From the NCBI GenBank assembly GCA_963783095.1, contig CAWAMR010000016.1, positions 62,001-126,000 on the forward strand: 64,000 nt of DNA, written 5' to 3'. Source of the stretch: CAWAMR01 sp963783095. Its GTDB lineage: Bacteria; Planctomycetota; Planctomycetia; Gemmatales; Gemmataceae. The notes under the pieces were generated by a model. That model worked only from the letters and a program-made list of their open reading frames with translations. It was not told the DNA's origin and did no database searches. Numbering within the stretch: position 1 is the first letter of the stretch; every line of letters begins with the position of its first letter. A program made the position numbers and the translations under genes. Below, one piece after another: positions 1-9,155 of this stretch.

Positions 1-131
1 GGGTTGCACTCATCCCAGGGAATATCATCGCGGATACGCCAGCGCCGCTTCCGTTCGGCCTTGTCGAAGAAGTCGCGATAGAGCCGCCATAATGCCCCTT
101 CCATCTCGGGGCAAACAACAAATGGTTCCAT
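1..131 (-). CDS. N-terminus of a possible acyl-ACP desaturase-like protein (partial)
   Basis: An open frame starts at an ATG read from 131 and runs off the left edge, giving about 43 residues. It begins MEPFVVCPEMEGALW and later reads RIRDDIPWDECN. The aromatic/acidic start followed by a DDIPWD motif resembles the N-terminus of planctomycete acyl-ACP desaturase-like (ferritin-like di-iron) proteins. The metal-binding helices lie outside the window, so the family call rests on memory of this N-terminal pattern only. No clear Shine-Dalgarno sequence is visible. The 222 bases between this start and the divergent dehydratase gene hold no other gene that I can see and presumably carry both promoters. 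Confidence 0.45.
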   Translation of the reverse strand, partial: MEPFVVCPEMEGALWRLYRDFFDKAERKRRWRIRDDIPWDECN

Positions 132-353
132 GTTAGTTGACGATAGCTTTAACATTCTTTGGTGGTAAACTTCGGCGACTTCGTTGCGAGTTAAAGTCTT
201 CCAACAAAAGATCGTTGGGATGTCAATAATATAGAATTGCAGAATGACTGGGCAAGTGCGGCACTGGACTGGGATACCGTCGGGATGGAACCTGATATGA
301 TCTAAACCATCTCTCTTTCCTAAACGACAACAACCATCCACGTGTGCTCATCC

Positions 354-2320
354 ATGACGACGACTGCGAACCTTCTCGAAACGACCGATCCTTCGGTTTA
401 TCAACTCATCACGCGAACCAAAGGCCCCGAGGGGAAACTACCCCTTACGGATGAATTGCTCCGGCACGCGCCGAGCGGCGATCTGTTCGGCTGGTCGCAA
501 AACGTCGGCATGGGTTGGAACCCTGCCACACTGGGAAGCAAGGAATTCCTGATTCTGTCCACACACGGCGGCATCCGGGCTGAAGATGGCTGCCCGATCG
601 CGCTTGGGTATGCATTCCGGACACTGGGAAGTCGGCTTGCTGGTCAAGGCCGCAGCGGAGGAATTCAAGAAACTGGGATTTATTCCCTTCGCGGGGGCTT
701 GCACCGATCCATGCGATGGCCGGACGCAGGGAACGCGCCGGCATGTTCGATAGCCTTCCCTTCCGCAACGACGCGGCCACAGTGCTGCGCCGATTGATGC
801 GTTCCTTGCCCGACGCGCTCCGGAGTGCTGGGCGTGGCGACGTGCGACAAGGGCTTGCCGGCGATGATGATGGCGCTGGCCGCGATGCACGATCTGCCGA
901 CGGTTCTTGTTCCCGGCGGCGTCATGCTTGCCTCCGAAGGGCACGAGGATACCGCCAAGGTTCAGACCATCGGCGCCCGCTACGCTCACGGCGAGATCAC
1001 TCTCGAACAGGCGGCCGAGGAAGGCTGCCACACTTGCGGCTCGCCGGGCGGCGGCTGCCAGTTCCTGGGCACTGCGGCGACATCGCAGGTGGTCGGCGAA
1101 GCGCTCGGCCTGTCGTTGCCGCACTCGGCGCTGGCGCCTTCGGGCCAGCCCGATCTGGCTCGACATGGCACGGCGTTCCGCACGGGCACTGGCCCAGCTC
1201 TCGGCACGCGGCATCAAGATGAAGGACATTCTCACCGAAGCGGCCTTTCGCAACGCCATTACCGTCCACGCGGCATTTGGCGGCTCCACGAATCTCTTGC
1301 TGCACATTCCCGGCCATCGCCTTCCATGCGGGGGTGCGCCGGCCGACGATCGACGACTGGGTCGAGGTCAATCGCAAGGTGCCGCGCATCGTCGATGCCT
1401 TGCCCAACGGCCCCGTCGGCCATCCGACGGTTCAGGTTTTTCTCGCGGGCGGCGTTCCCGAAGTGATGCTCCATCTGCGCAACGCCGGTTTGCTCGATCT
1501 GAATGTCTTGACGGCCTGCGGCGACTCGCTCGGCAAGATTCTGGAATGGTGGGAACGCTCCGAACGTCGCGCGCGTGCTTCGCGAACTGTTGATGGACGC
1601 GCGATCGCATCGACCCCGATAAGGTCATCATGAGTTTCGAGCAAGGCCAAGAAGACGGGTCTGACATCGTCGCTGACGTTTCCCAGAGGCAATCTTTGTC
1701 CGGAGGGATCGGTTATCAAGTCAACGTCCATCGATCCCACGGTGGTCGATGCGGATGGCGTTTACCGCAAGGTTGGTCCCGGCGAAGGTGTTCATCACGG
1801 AAAGAGCAGCGGTTGCAGCAGTGAAGGGGATTGGCGCGGTCAAGGTGCAGCCTGGCGACGTGATCGTTCTGTGTTGTCGAGGTCCGATGGGTACGGGGAT
1901 GGAGGAGACCTATCAGCTAACTTCGGCACTGAAGCATCTAAGCTGGGGCAAGCAAGTCGCGGTCGTGACCGATGCGCGCTTCAGCGGCGTCTCGACGGGT
2001 GCGTGTATCGGACATGCCTCGCCTGAAGCGCTGGCGGGTGGACCATGGGCAAGTTGCTCGATGGAGACCAGGTGCAAATCATCATCGACCGCAACAAGCT
2101 GGAAGGAAGCGTCGATCTGGTTGGCGATAAAACGGGGGTTATCGGAGCGGCCTGGGGTTCGCAGGAACTGGCCCGGCGATCGCCGAGGCCCGATCTTGCA
2201 CCGGATGCAGCGTTGCCGCAGGATACGCGGTTATGGGCGCTGTTGCAAAATGCCAGCGGCGGAGTCTGGGGCGGCTGCGTGTACGATCCCGAGGCGATTG
2301 CGGCGAAGTTAAGGAACTGA
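354..2320 (+). CDS. yjhG: YjhG/YagF-family D-xylonate dehydratase, frame broken at several points
   Basis: This enzyme of the IlvD/Edd dehydratase family converts D-xylonate to 2-keto-3-deoxy-xylonate in oxidative pentose breakdown. Pieces in three frames follow the E. coli YjhG/YagF protein from end to end: LPLTDELLRHAPSGDLFG near the start, DPCDGRTQG, GMFDSLPFRNDA, CDKGLPAMMMALAA, CHTCGSPGGGCQFLGTA, HAAFGGSTNLLLHIP, GPMGTGMEETYQLTSALKHL and DARFSGVSTGACIGH. The cysteines expected to hold the Fe-S cluster are present. Expected length is about 655 residues, which fits the span. The frame changes near 610, 730, 820, 1150, 1310, 1560, 1650, 1780 and 2040 (approximate). Conserved residues continue on both sides of each shift, so sequencing error is more likely than decay. 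The ATG at 354 was chosen over an in-frame GTG at 342. Confidence 0.85.
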
Positions 2321-2392
2321 TGAATCGCGATCCGTTCCGGAAAGATTTGTCGAGGGAAAGGAGTCGTTCATATAGCGCAAGGGAGATGAGTG

Positions 2393-3058
2393 ATGACTGA
2401 GCAAGAGTGGTTAGCCTGCGAAGACCCTCAACCGATGTTATGGTTCATGCAAGATCGGATGAGTGATCGTCATTCTTGGGCTTTTATTGCTGCTTGTTTA
2501 CGCAGAACAATTGTGGCAATGGGTGAACGTAACGAAGAACGTCGGCGGAGTCTGGAGGAGGCGATAGAACCGTTGGATCGCTTTCTATTGGGCACGGCCA
2601 ACGAAGTGGACTTAGAATCGCTTTACCCGCCTGATAGAACCAATCCTGCCTTCGGTGATACCATGGCGTGTTCACTAAATGCTGCCGAAGAAGTTACTGA
2701 AGAAATACTTTGCATGAAACGATTTGCAAACCGAACTAAGGAGCGACGGGCTGCCGCCAAGAATGCCGCGAGGATTGCCACCCGAAATGCTGAAAGAACT
2801 GCTCAAGCTGTCCTTCTTCGATGTATTCTTGGCAACCCCTTTCACCCGATCACAATCCATGCACAGTGGCTTACTTCCAATGTTGTTGACCTCGCCCAAA
2901 CTGTTTACGAGGAACGAGCATTTGATCGAATGCCCATCCTGGCCGTTGCGTTGACGGATGCCGGCTGCGACAACGCCGATATCCTCGACCATTGCAAAGG
3001 TCCGGGGCCGCATACGAGAGGCTGCTGGGTAGTCGATCTTCTAATCGGAAAAAGTTGA
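2393..3058 (+). CDS. Gemmata-type hypothetical protein (TEQEWLAC family)
   Basis: A protein of about 221 residues beginning MTEQEWLACEDPQPMLWFMQ. Many copies of a family with this start and with the C-terminal block ERAFDRMPILAVALTDAGCD...HCKGPGPHTRGCWVVDLL occur in Gemmata-type genomes, and no biochemical role is known to me. The central part is rich in Arg and Glu. The usual SDRKLRLFACACCRR block is replaced by a diverged SDRHSWAFIAACLRR. The ATG at 2393 follows a purine-rich GGGAGATGAG. The Rpn-type gene follows after 16 bases, so the two are probably co-transcribed. Confidence 0.7.
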   Translation: MTEQEWLACEDPQPMLWFMQDRMSDRHSWAFIAACLRRTIVAMGERNEERRRSLEEAIEPLDRFLLGTANEVDLESLYPPDRTNPAFGDTMACSLNAAEEVTEEILCMKRFANRTKERRAAAKNAARIATRNAERTAQAVLLRCILGNPFHPITIHAQWLTSNVVDLAQTVYEERAFDRMPILAVALTDAGCDNADILDHCKGPGPHTRGCWVVDLLIGKS

Positions 3059-3074
3059 GATCGGGAGACCAGCA

Positions 3075-4088
3075 ATGAATGACGAGCTACCACCCACAAG
3101 AGACTTCTTGGATCGCTCTCTGCGAACCATGCTGACCCGTCCAGACAACTTGAAGGCTGTGCTGAACGAAGTCGTGCCCGATCTTGTCGGGGGTTTCGAA
3201 TTTGGTCGAATGCGCGAAGCCCGTCGGGAGAATTTCCTCGGAAACTGGCGTTCGCGCGTGGCCGATCTTCTTTTCGAGATTCCCTATCGACTTGCCGATG
3301 GAGAACGCTGGGCACTGGTGTGCGTGCTGCTGGAACACCAAAGCAAAACCGAATGGCGCGTACCATTGACTTCCTTCATTTACGCCACGCTTTATTGGGA
3401 ATGGCAACTTCGGCTCTGGGAGGAACACCCTGCGCCCAAACCAGCCTTTCAGTTGACACCGATCTTGCCGGTAGTGCTGCATACCGGTTCTCGTCCGTGG
3501 GGTAGTGCCCAAAATCTTCAAGATCTGGTCGTTGAGCCTGTGGCGTTCCGGTCGTTTGTACCGAACTGGCAACCGATTTTCTGGGAGTTGGCCGAACATT
3601 CCCCCGAACATCTTCTCAATGCTTCCGATGCGTTTTTTCAAGTGCTGTCGGTATTGCGAGTAGAAGGTGAAGAATTTGCCGTAGTTGAAAGAACGTTCCG
3701 GGAAGTGTTAGAGCGAATCGGCTTACTTCAAAAAACGGATTTGGTTCGCTGGAAGGATATGATAAAATTCTTGTTGGGGTGGGCACACAATCGCCGACCG
3801 CGAGTCGAACGACAAGAATGGCGAAACGTCTTTGAACAATGGGAAGCCCATCAAAACAAGCCGGAGACAAGCAGAATGATCGTAACCATTGCCGATGAAA
3901 TGCGCTGGGAAGCTAAAGTCGAACAGACCCACGATATATTGCTTCGTCTTGGGCGAAAGCGATTCGGAGAGCCGGATGCTTCCAATCTTCAGGCTCTTCG
4001 ATCCATCACTGATCTGGAACGTCTCGATCGGATGAGCGAAGCACTCTTGGACGCCAAGAATTGGCAAGAATTGATGTTGGTCGCGTAG
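3075..4088 (+). CDS. Rpn-family (YhgA-like) PD-(D/E)XK nuclease/putative transposase
   Basis: 337 residues. The N-terminal half has the arrangement of recombination-promoting Rpn nucleases and YhgA-like transposases: DLLFEIPY, then CVLLEHQSKTEWRVP, which would supply the D and E/Q-x-K of the nuclease core. An aromatic stretch, FIYATLYWEWQLRLW, follows. The C-terminus has the DUF4351-like element LLRLGRKRFGEPDAS. Proteins of this family are metal-dependent endonucleases linked to RecA-independent recombination. The ATG follows GGGAGACCAGCA and lies 16 bases after the preceding gene. A decayed second copy of the C-terminal element lies immediately downstream. Confidence 0.75.
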   Translation: MNDELPPTRDFLDRSLRTMLTRPDNLKAVLNEVVPDLVGGFEFGRMREARRENFLGNWRSRVADLLFEIPYRLADGERWALVCVLLEHQSKTEWRVPLTSFIYATLYWEWQLRLWEEHPAPKPAFQLTPILPVVLHTGSRPWGSAQNLQDLVVEPVAFRSFVPNWQPIFWELAEHSPEHLLNASDAFFQVLSVLRVEGEEFAVVERTFREVLERIGLLQKTDLVRWKDMIKFLLGWAHNRRPRVERQEWRNVFEQWEAHQNKPETSRMIVTIADEMRWEAKVEQTHDILLRLGRKRFGEPDASNLQALRSITDLERLDRMSEALLDAKNWQELMLVA

Positions 4089-4159
4089 ACGATGAATGGG
4101 AACATGGGCAGAATTGCTGCTCGTTGTGTGACTCATCGAAATCTATAGTCGGCGAATCG

Positions 4160-4218
4160 CTACGTCTAATGGGGCGCAAGCGATTCGGTCAATCCGATGC
4201 GTCCACGCTTCAAACCAC
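4160..4218 (+). pseudogene. Decayed duplicate of the Rpn C-terminal element
   Basis: A short stretch about 75 bases after the Rpn stop reads RLMGRKRFGQSDASTLQ in one frame. It closely mirrors RLGRKRFGEPDASNLQ at the end of the upstream gene. Bases match as well, so this is a partial tandem duplication or the scar of a second Rpn gene. It runs into the 3' end of the convergent bioA part. No start or full domain is present. Confidence 0.6.
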
Positions 4219-6104
4219 ATTCAATCCAGAACGGATCGCAGTCGCTATCCTCGCCAACGTCGCCGCATCCGTCCCAAAGGGCGGCATTGCATATAACACA
4301 TTCCCCAGAGGCCGCAATAAGACGCCGTGCTCCAAACACTTTTGCCGCATCGATCTGCCCACATCGGCCAGATAGCCGCCGGGGACGTCCACCTCGACCG
4401 CTCCAATACTGCCACGGATGCGCACCTCTTTTACCGCGGATTGTTCTCGTAAAGGCGACAATTCCCGATGCCAGAATGCCTCCATTTCTCTGACTTGTCG
4501 TTGCCACTCACCTGTTATCATGAGTCGTTGATTGGCAACGGCCACAGCACAAGCCAGTGGATTGGCAGTGAAGGAATGGCCGTGAAAAAAAGTGCGGGTG
4601 CGATCGTCAGTATCAAAAGCTTCAACGATTTGCGGTGAGGCCAATGTTGCCGCCAGCGGCAGAACTCCGCCCGCGAGCGTTTTGGCCGCACAAATTAAAT
4701 CGGGTGCGATGTTTGCTGCTTCAAAGGCCCAGCGCGTGCCGGTTCGACCGCCGCCGGTCATCACTTCATCGGCGATGAACAGAATGCCATATCGGCGCGT
4801 TACTTCGAAGATCGCCCGAAGTTCTTCGGGAGAGTGCATCCGCATTCCTCCCGCGCCCTGGACCAGCGGTTCGAGACTTACCGCTGCAACTTCGGATGAC
4901 TTCTTGCGAAGCAGTTCGTCGAGGCGCTCAGCAGAGACGGGAATTTGCTCGCGCAGAATAAGAGCGGCTCAAACCGCCCGAAAAAAAGGCGATCGCGTCC
5001 GACAGACATCGCGCCAAACGTGTCGCCATGATAACCGTTCTCGAAACCGATGAAGAGCGTACGCTTTGGTTCTCCGCGATGGCACCAGAATTGATAGGCC
5101 ATTTTCAAGGCGACTTCTACCGCTGTGCTGCCGTTATCCGAATAGAAGACTCGCCCACTTTGCCACGGCATTGTTTGCAGCAAGAGCGTGGCCAGTTCCA
5201 CGGCGGGAGGATGAGTAACGCCGGCAAATAACACATGATCGTATACTCTTGAAGCATCCCGCAAGGCATCCATCAAGGGTGGATGACGATGCCCATGCTG
5301 AATCGTCCACCACGACGAGATGCCATCGACCACTTTTTGGCCGTTAGCCAGATGCAGGAATGATCCCTCCATCCCGACAACTGGCAAGGGCGCATCGGGA
5401 TCACGGAGCGAAGTGTAGGGGTGCCAGATGAGTTGTCGGTCGAGATCGGTTCGGATCGCGGTCGATGGGATGTCCTGCAACTTCGAGGCCAGGAGATCGA
5501 GCTTCATCTGTTGTCGGCGAGCTGCTGCAAGAAGGCCGGCCTGGTCCCAAGTCTCCGGCGGTTGCAACGAAACAACCTCACCTGTTGTCCAGTGTTTGCG
5601 AACTTGTTCCTCGGCAAAGCAATCATCGGGGCCAATCAACACGACAGCTTTTGGGGTGATGCCGTGCGCAGATAAGGCATAAATCGCCTGCAACGTCCGA
5701 CCAATTGCTCCAAGAAGCGATGACGACACCAGCAAGAACGATCCTTGCAGTTGCTGCAAATATTCGATCTGGAGCACAGATTCGGTCAGCGGCGAGAACG
5801 GACTACCGAAAGTCTCGATCAATAACGGGCCGGTCGGTTTTGCAGCGATGATCTCGAAGGGTGTCGGAGTGCATTTACCTTCGTGCCCAGCGGCAAGTGG
5901 CGGCGCAACCGGTTCGCTGAAGCGAGCCAGCGGCGAATGGACCTTTGCAGCGGGAACAAGTCGCCAGATACATCCGGAATCGGAGTCTCCGGTTTCGACC
6001 GGCTTCCAATAGGCATATTGGTCTGAGAATGCCGCCAGCCAAAGCAGCGAGAAAGTGGTTTTCCCCGAATCAGTGTCAGTGCCGAGAACGATGAGGTCAG
6101 ACAT
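4210..6104 (-). CDS. bioDA: BioD-BioA fusion: dethiobiotin synthetase / DAPA aminotransferase (one frameshift)
   Basis: The N-terminal ~215 residues are BioD, which closes the ureido ring of dethiobiotin using ATP. They begin MSDLIVLGTDTDSGKTT, a P-loop with Ser where Val is more usual. The rest is BioA, the PLP enzyme that makes 7,8-diaminopelargonate from KAPA: WHPYTS, DGISSWWT, FYSDNGSTAVEVALKMAYQF, GYHGDTFGAMS, FIADEVMTGGGRTG and the lysine block CAAKTLAGGVLPLAA. The frame changes once near 4960. The other frame continues EQIPVSAERLDELL and then RMHSPEELRAIFE without loss. Fusion of the two consecutive activities is known in plants and fungi. The ATG at 6104 was chosen over an upstream ATG at 6140 because it begins exactly at the BioD fold. 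It is the last gene of the bio operon. Confidence 0.88.
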
Positions 6105-6163
6105 CAAATAGACTCGACAGACTGCGGACACATCGGCCACCTATTGCAGGCTCTCCCCACAGC

Positions 6164-7318
6164 TTAATGAGTTTGAAGAATCCCCGCAAGTTGCCCTGCA
6201 AGCTCTTTCAGCATGGATGCGTCGTGATCCGCGTGCATCGAGATTCGGAGCCGGGCTGTTCCAGGTGCCACGCTCGGCGGGCGAATCGCGCGTATGTCGT
6301 AGCCGGCCTGCTGGAGTTGCCGGGCGGCCTCTACGGCTCGTGGATCATCACCGAGTACCACTGGGACGACGTAGGTATCTCCCAGTGCGGGGATACCGAA
6401 TCGAGCCAACTCTGCGCGGAAAATCGCCGAGTTGTAGTGGAGTGCCTTTCGACCTGCTTGGTCATCTTGCACTTGAGAAAGCATTTCCAGCCACCATTCG
6501 CCTACTGCCGGGGGCATTGCCGTCGTGAAGATCAAATGCCGGCAACGATTGATGAGATAATCCTTCAACAACTGCGAACAGCAAATGTAGGCTCCGGGTA
6601 CTCCCAGCGCCTTCCCGCCCGTGTGAACCGATGCCAGAATACCGTCACGGACCCCGGCTGCGTCAACGCATCCGGACCCATTCAAGTGAAAGCAACCCGT
6701 CGAATGAGCCTCGTCCACGATGACGTGCGCCCCATAGCGCTGTGCCAGGTCGACGATCGCAGACAGATTGGCTCGGTCGCCATCCATGCTGAAGACCGAC
6801 TCCGTGATGATAAACCGCTGCCGATCGCAGTCAGCCTTGCCGGCCTCTGCTCGTAATCCTTCCTCAAGATTCGTCAAGTCGTTGTGCTTGTAAGAAAACC
6901 GCCGACAACGCGCCAGCCGAAGACCATCGACGATACAGGCATGAACCAATTCGTCCGAGGCAACCCAGTCGCCGGGTTCGATAATGGTGGAAATCAAACC
7001 TTCATTGGCGGCATACCCGCTAGTCATCATCAATACCGCCGGGGAGCTGTGCCAGCCGGCGAGCGATGCCTCGACTTCTTCCCAGACAGGGTGGTTGCCG
7101 CGAAGCAACCGAGAGGAGAGGCCGGATCGAGCAAATCGGGATGCGGGGCGCAGGGCGCAGAGCGCGAAATTACTGATCTCCGCCCCGCGCCCGCGCGCCC
7201 CGATTCCGAGATAGTCATTCGAGGTCAAGTCGATGCCGCGCGGTTCCGTGAACGAGCGGAATCGCCCTTGCGATTTCAGGGTATCCAGCGCATTCGACCA
7301 TCGTTCAAACAGGTTCAT
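6164..7318 (-). CDS. bioF: 8-amino-7-oxononanoate synthase
   Basis: A PLP enzyme that condenses pimeloyl thioester with L-alanine to give KAPA, the step before BioA. 384 residues, the normal length. Recognisable blocks are LTSNDYLGIG, GLSSRLLRGNHPVWEEVE, SGYAANEGLI, ESVFSMDGDRANL, VIVDEAHSTGCF and the PLP lysine in HTGGKALGVPGAY, with a C-terminal RAIRPPSVAPGTARLRIS. The ATG at 7318 overlaps the bioB stop as ATGA, which supports translational coupling and this start over an ATG three codons upstream. The fused bioDA gene follows after 59 bases. Confidence 0.95.
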   Translation of the reverse strand: MNLFERWSNALDTLKSQGRFRSFTEPRGIDLTSNDYLGIGARGRGAEISNFALCALRPASRFARSGLSSRLLRGNHPVWEEVEASLAGWHSSPAVLMMTSGYAANEGLISTIIEPGDWVASDELVHACIVDGLRLARCRRFSYKHNDLTNLEEGLRAEAGKADCDRQRFIITESVFSMDGDRANLSAIVDLAQRYGAHVIVDEAHSTGCFHLNGSGCVDAAGVRDGILASVHTGGKALGVPGAYICCSQLLKDYLINRCRHLIFTTAMPPAVGEWWLEMLSQVQDDQAGRKALHYNSAIFRAELARFGIPALGDTYVVPVVLGDDPRAVEAARQLQQAGYDIRAIRPPSVAPGTARLRISMHADHDASMLKELAGQLAGILQTH

Positions 7319-8259
7319 GATTCGCACGAACTGAAGGCGGGCAATCCCATGGCTCGAAACAACTCGGCATCGGCATCCACGGAAGGATTCCCAGCGGTCA
7401 ACAATTTCTCACCGAAGAAAATCGAGTCGGCCCCTGCCAGAAAGCACAACACCTGCAACTCTCGACTCATGCGATCGCGTCCCGCACTGAGTCGGATGCG
7501 CGCATTGGGAAATGCGATGCGGGCCGTGGCGATGAGTCGAACCAGTTGTAGCGAATCGACCGCTCCGGCCATCTCCAACGGCGTACCCCGGCTCGACATC
7601 AAGCAATTGATCGGCACGCTCTCCGGCGGTGTTTCCAGGTTCGCCAGTTCCACCAGCATCATGAGGCGATCTTCTTCCGTCTCACCCATGCCGATAATCC
7701 CGCCGCAGCATACCGAAATCCCTGCCTTTGCCACCGATTTTAGCGTGTTGAGTCGATCATCGTATGTTCGTGTGGTGATAATTTCGGGGTAATGTCGCCG
7801 CGACGTATCGAGGTTGTGGTTATAGGCGGTTAGACCGGCCTCTTTGAGTCGGCGGGCCTGATCGTCCGTCAACATCCCGAGCGTGACGCATGCCTCCATT
7901 CCCAGTTCGCGGACGCTTCGCACCATTTCGAGAACGGCATCGAATTGCGGCCCATCCTTGGGGCTGCGCCAGGCAGCGCCCATGCAGAATCGCGTTGCGC
8001 CGCGATCTTTGGCGGCCGCGGCGCGCTCCCGGACCTCCGCGACGCTCAACAAGGGTTCCGGCGTGACGGGCGTGTTATAATCGGCGCTTTGGCTACAATA
8101 GCCACAATCTTCCGGGCAGCCTCCGGTCTTGATGCTCAAAAGCGCGCAGCGCTGAACATCGCGGTAGTCGCGGTGCTTCCGATGAGTTTCTGCCGCCTTC
8201 AGGATCAGTTCCGGTAGCGGCAGGGAATAAACTGTCCGGAATTCAGAAAGATTTTTCAT
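7315..8259 (-). CDS. bioB: Biotin synthase
   Basis: Radical-SAM enzyme that inserts sulfur into dethiobiotin, the last biotin step. 314 residues. It carries the CPEDCGYC cysteine cluster for the SAM-binding [4Fe-4S], then AYNHNLDTS, GGIIGMGET and ARIRLSAGRD, which fits the auxiliary Fe-S and substrate-binding arginine region. It is the first gene of the minus-strand order bioB-bioF-bioDA. The 68-base divergent gap to the phosphoesterase presumably holds its promoter. I saw no convincing BirA or BioR operator there. No Shine-Dalgarno sequence is evident before the ATG. Confidence 0.95.
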   Translation of the reverse strand: MKNLSEFRTVYSLPLPELILKAAETHRKHRDYRDVQRCALLSIKTGGCPEDCGYCSQSADYNTPVTPEPLLSVAEVRERAAAAKDRGATRFCMGAAWRSPKDGPQFDAVLEMVRSVRELGMEACVTLGMLTDDQARRLKEAGLTAYNHNLDTSRRHYPEIITTRTYDDRLNTLKSVAKAGISVCCGGIIGMGETEEDRLMMLVELANLETPPESVPINCLMSSRGTPLEMAGAVDSLQLVRLIATARIAFPNARIRLSAGRDRMSRELQVLCFLAGADSIFFGEKLLTAGNPSVDADAELFRAMGLPAFSSCES

Positions 8260-8327
8260 TTGGATCGGTATAACTTTCTGGGATAGTTAAGGCCACCCTA
8301 AATGTTGCTCTTGGCCGCTGGAACCCC

Positions 8328-9056
8328 ATGCGAATTCTTCTCGTTTCGGATATACATTCCAACTGGGTCGCGCTGCAAACGATTCAGGAACCGTTCGATG
8401 CCTGTTTATTTCTCGGCGACTTGGTCGATTATGGGGTTGAGCCGACGCCATGTATCGATTGGGTTCGGAGGCACGCTACCCATTGCGTGCGCGGCAATCA
8501 CGATCATGGAGCTGCACAGGCTGTAACGGTTCAGGGCATTGCCGGTTTTCGGTATCTAACTACCGTCACTCGGCCGCTGACGTGCCGAAAGCTCAACGAA
8601 GAAGATCGTCGATTTCTGGCCGATCTTCCTACCTCACGAGCGATGACCTTGAACGGTAAGCGCTATTTGATGGTTCACGGAACGCCACGCGATCCTCTGG
8701 ATGAATTTGGGCCGCCCGAAACCGATTTCTGGATGAAACGGCTCGAGGGTGTTACTGCCGACTTCGTTTGCGTTGGGCATACTCATCTGCCGTACATTCT
8801 GCAGGTAGGCAAGACCACAGTCATCAATCCCGGAAGTGTCGGCTTGCCGCGCGACGGCGACCCCCGGGCGGGATATGCGATTATCACGGATAACGTCATC
8901 GAGTTGCGACGCATCGAATATCCGATCGAAAAGGCAATCGACGTTCTTCAGGAAACGGACTTGCCGGAGAATGCCAAGGCGATCCTGGCGGATGTCTATC
9001 GCACGGGCCGGATCACGGCTCGCAACGGCAACGGTATGAAAACCCATGCGGTTTGA
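8328..9056 (+). CDS. Metallophosphoesterase, YfcE/MJ0936-like
   Basis: 242 residues with the full calcineurin-like metal set: SDIHSN at the start, FLGDLVDYG, RGNHDHG, MVHGTP and VGHTHLPY, followed by INPGSVGLPRDGDPRAGYAI, typical of the YfcE/MJ0936 cyclic-phosphodiesterase-like group. It is predicted to be a cytoplasmic phosphodiesterase using two divalent metals; the substrate is unknown. A C-terminal extension of ~40 residues (KAIDVLQETDLPENAKAIL...) is helical and not part of the core. It is transcribed divergently from the biotin operon. Confidence 0.85.
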   Translation: MRILLVSDIHSNWVALQTIQEPFDACLFLGDLVDYGVEPTPCIDWVRRHATHCVRGNHDHGAAQAVTVQGIAGFRYLTTVTRPLTCRKLNEEDRRFLADLPTSRAMTLNGKRYLMVHGTPRDPLDEFGPPETDFWMKRLEGVTADFVCVGHTHLPYILQVGKTTVINPGSVGLPRDGDPRAGYAIITDNVIELRRIEYPIEKAIDVLQETDLPENAKAILADVYRTGRITARNGNGMKTHAV

Positions 9057-9155
9057 GCCCTGGCAGGAGAAAGTTATTGCCGGCAAGCTAATTTCAACGA
9101 CGGGATTTTCCTGTCTGCTTCACGCGATTTTTTTCACTGTGACGGAAATGTTGCT

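Noticed and set aside
438..1307. Long minus-strand open frame opposite the xylonate dehydratase
   Set aside because: Arg/Ala-rich shadow of a GC-rich coding region; the plus strand matches a known enzyme across the whole span.
8260..8327. Possible BirA or BioR operator upstream of bioB
   Set aside because: No clear dyad matching the known operators could be seen in the 68-base divergent gap.
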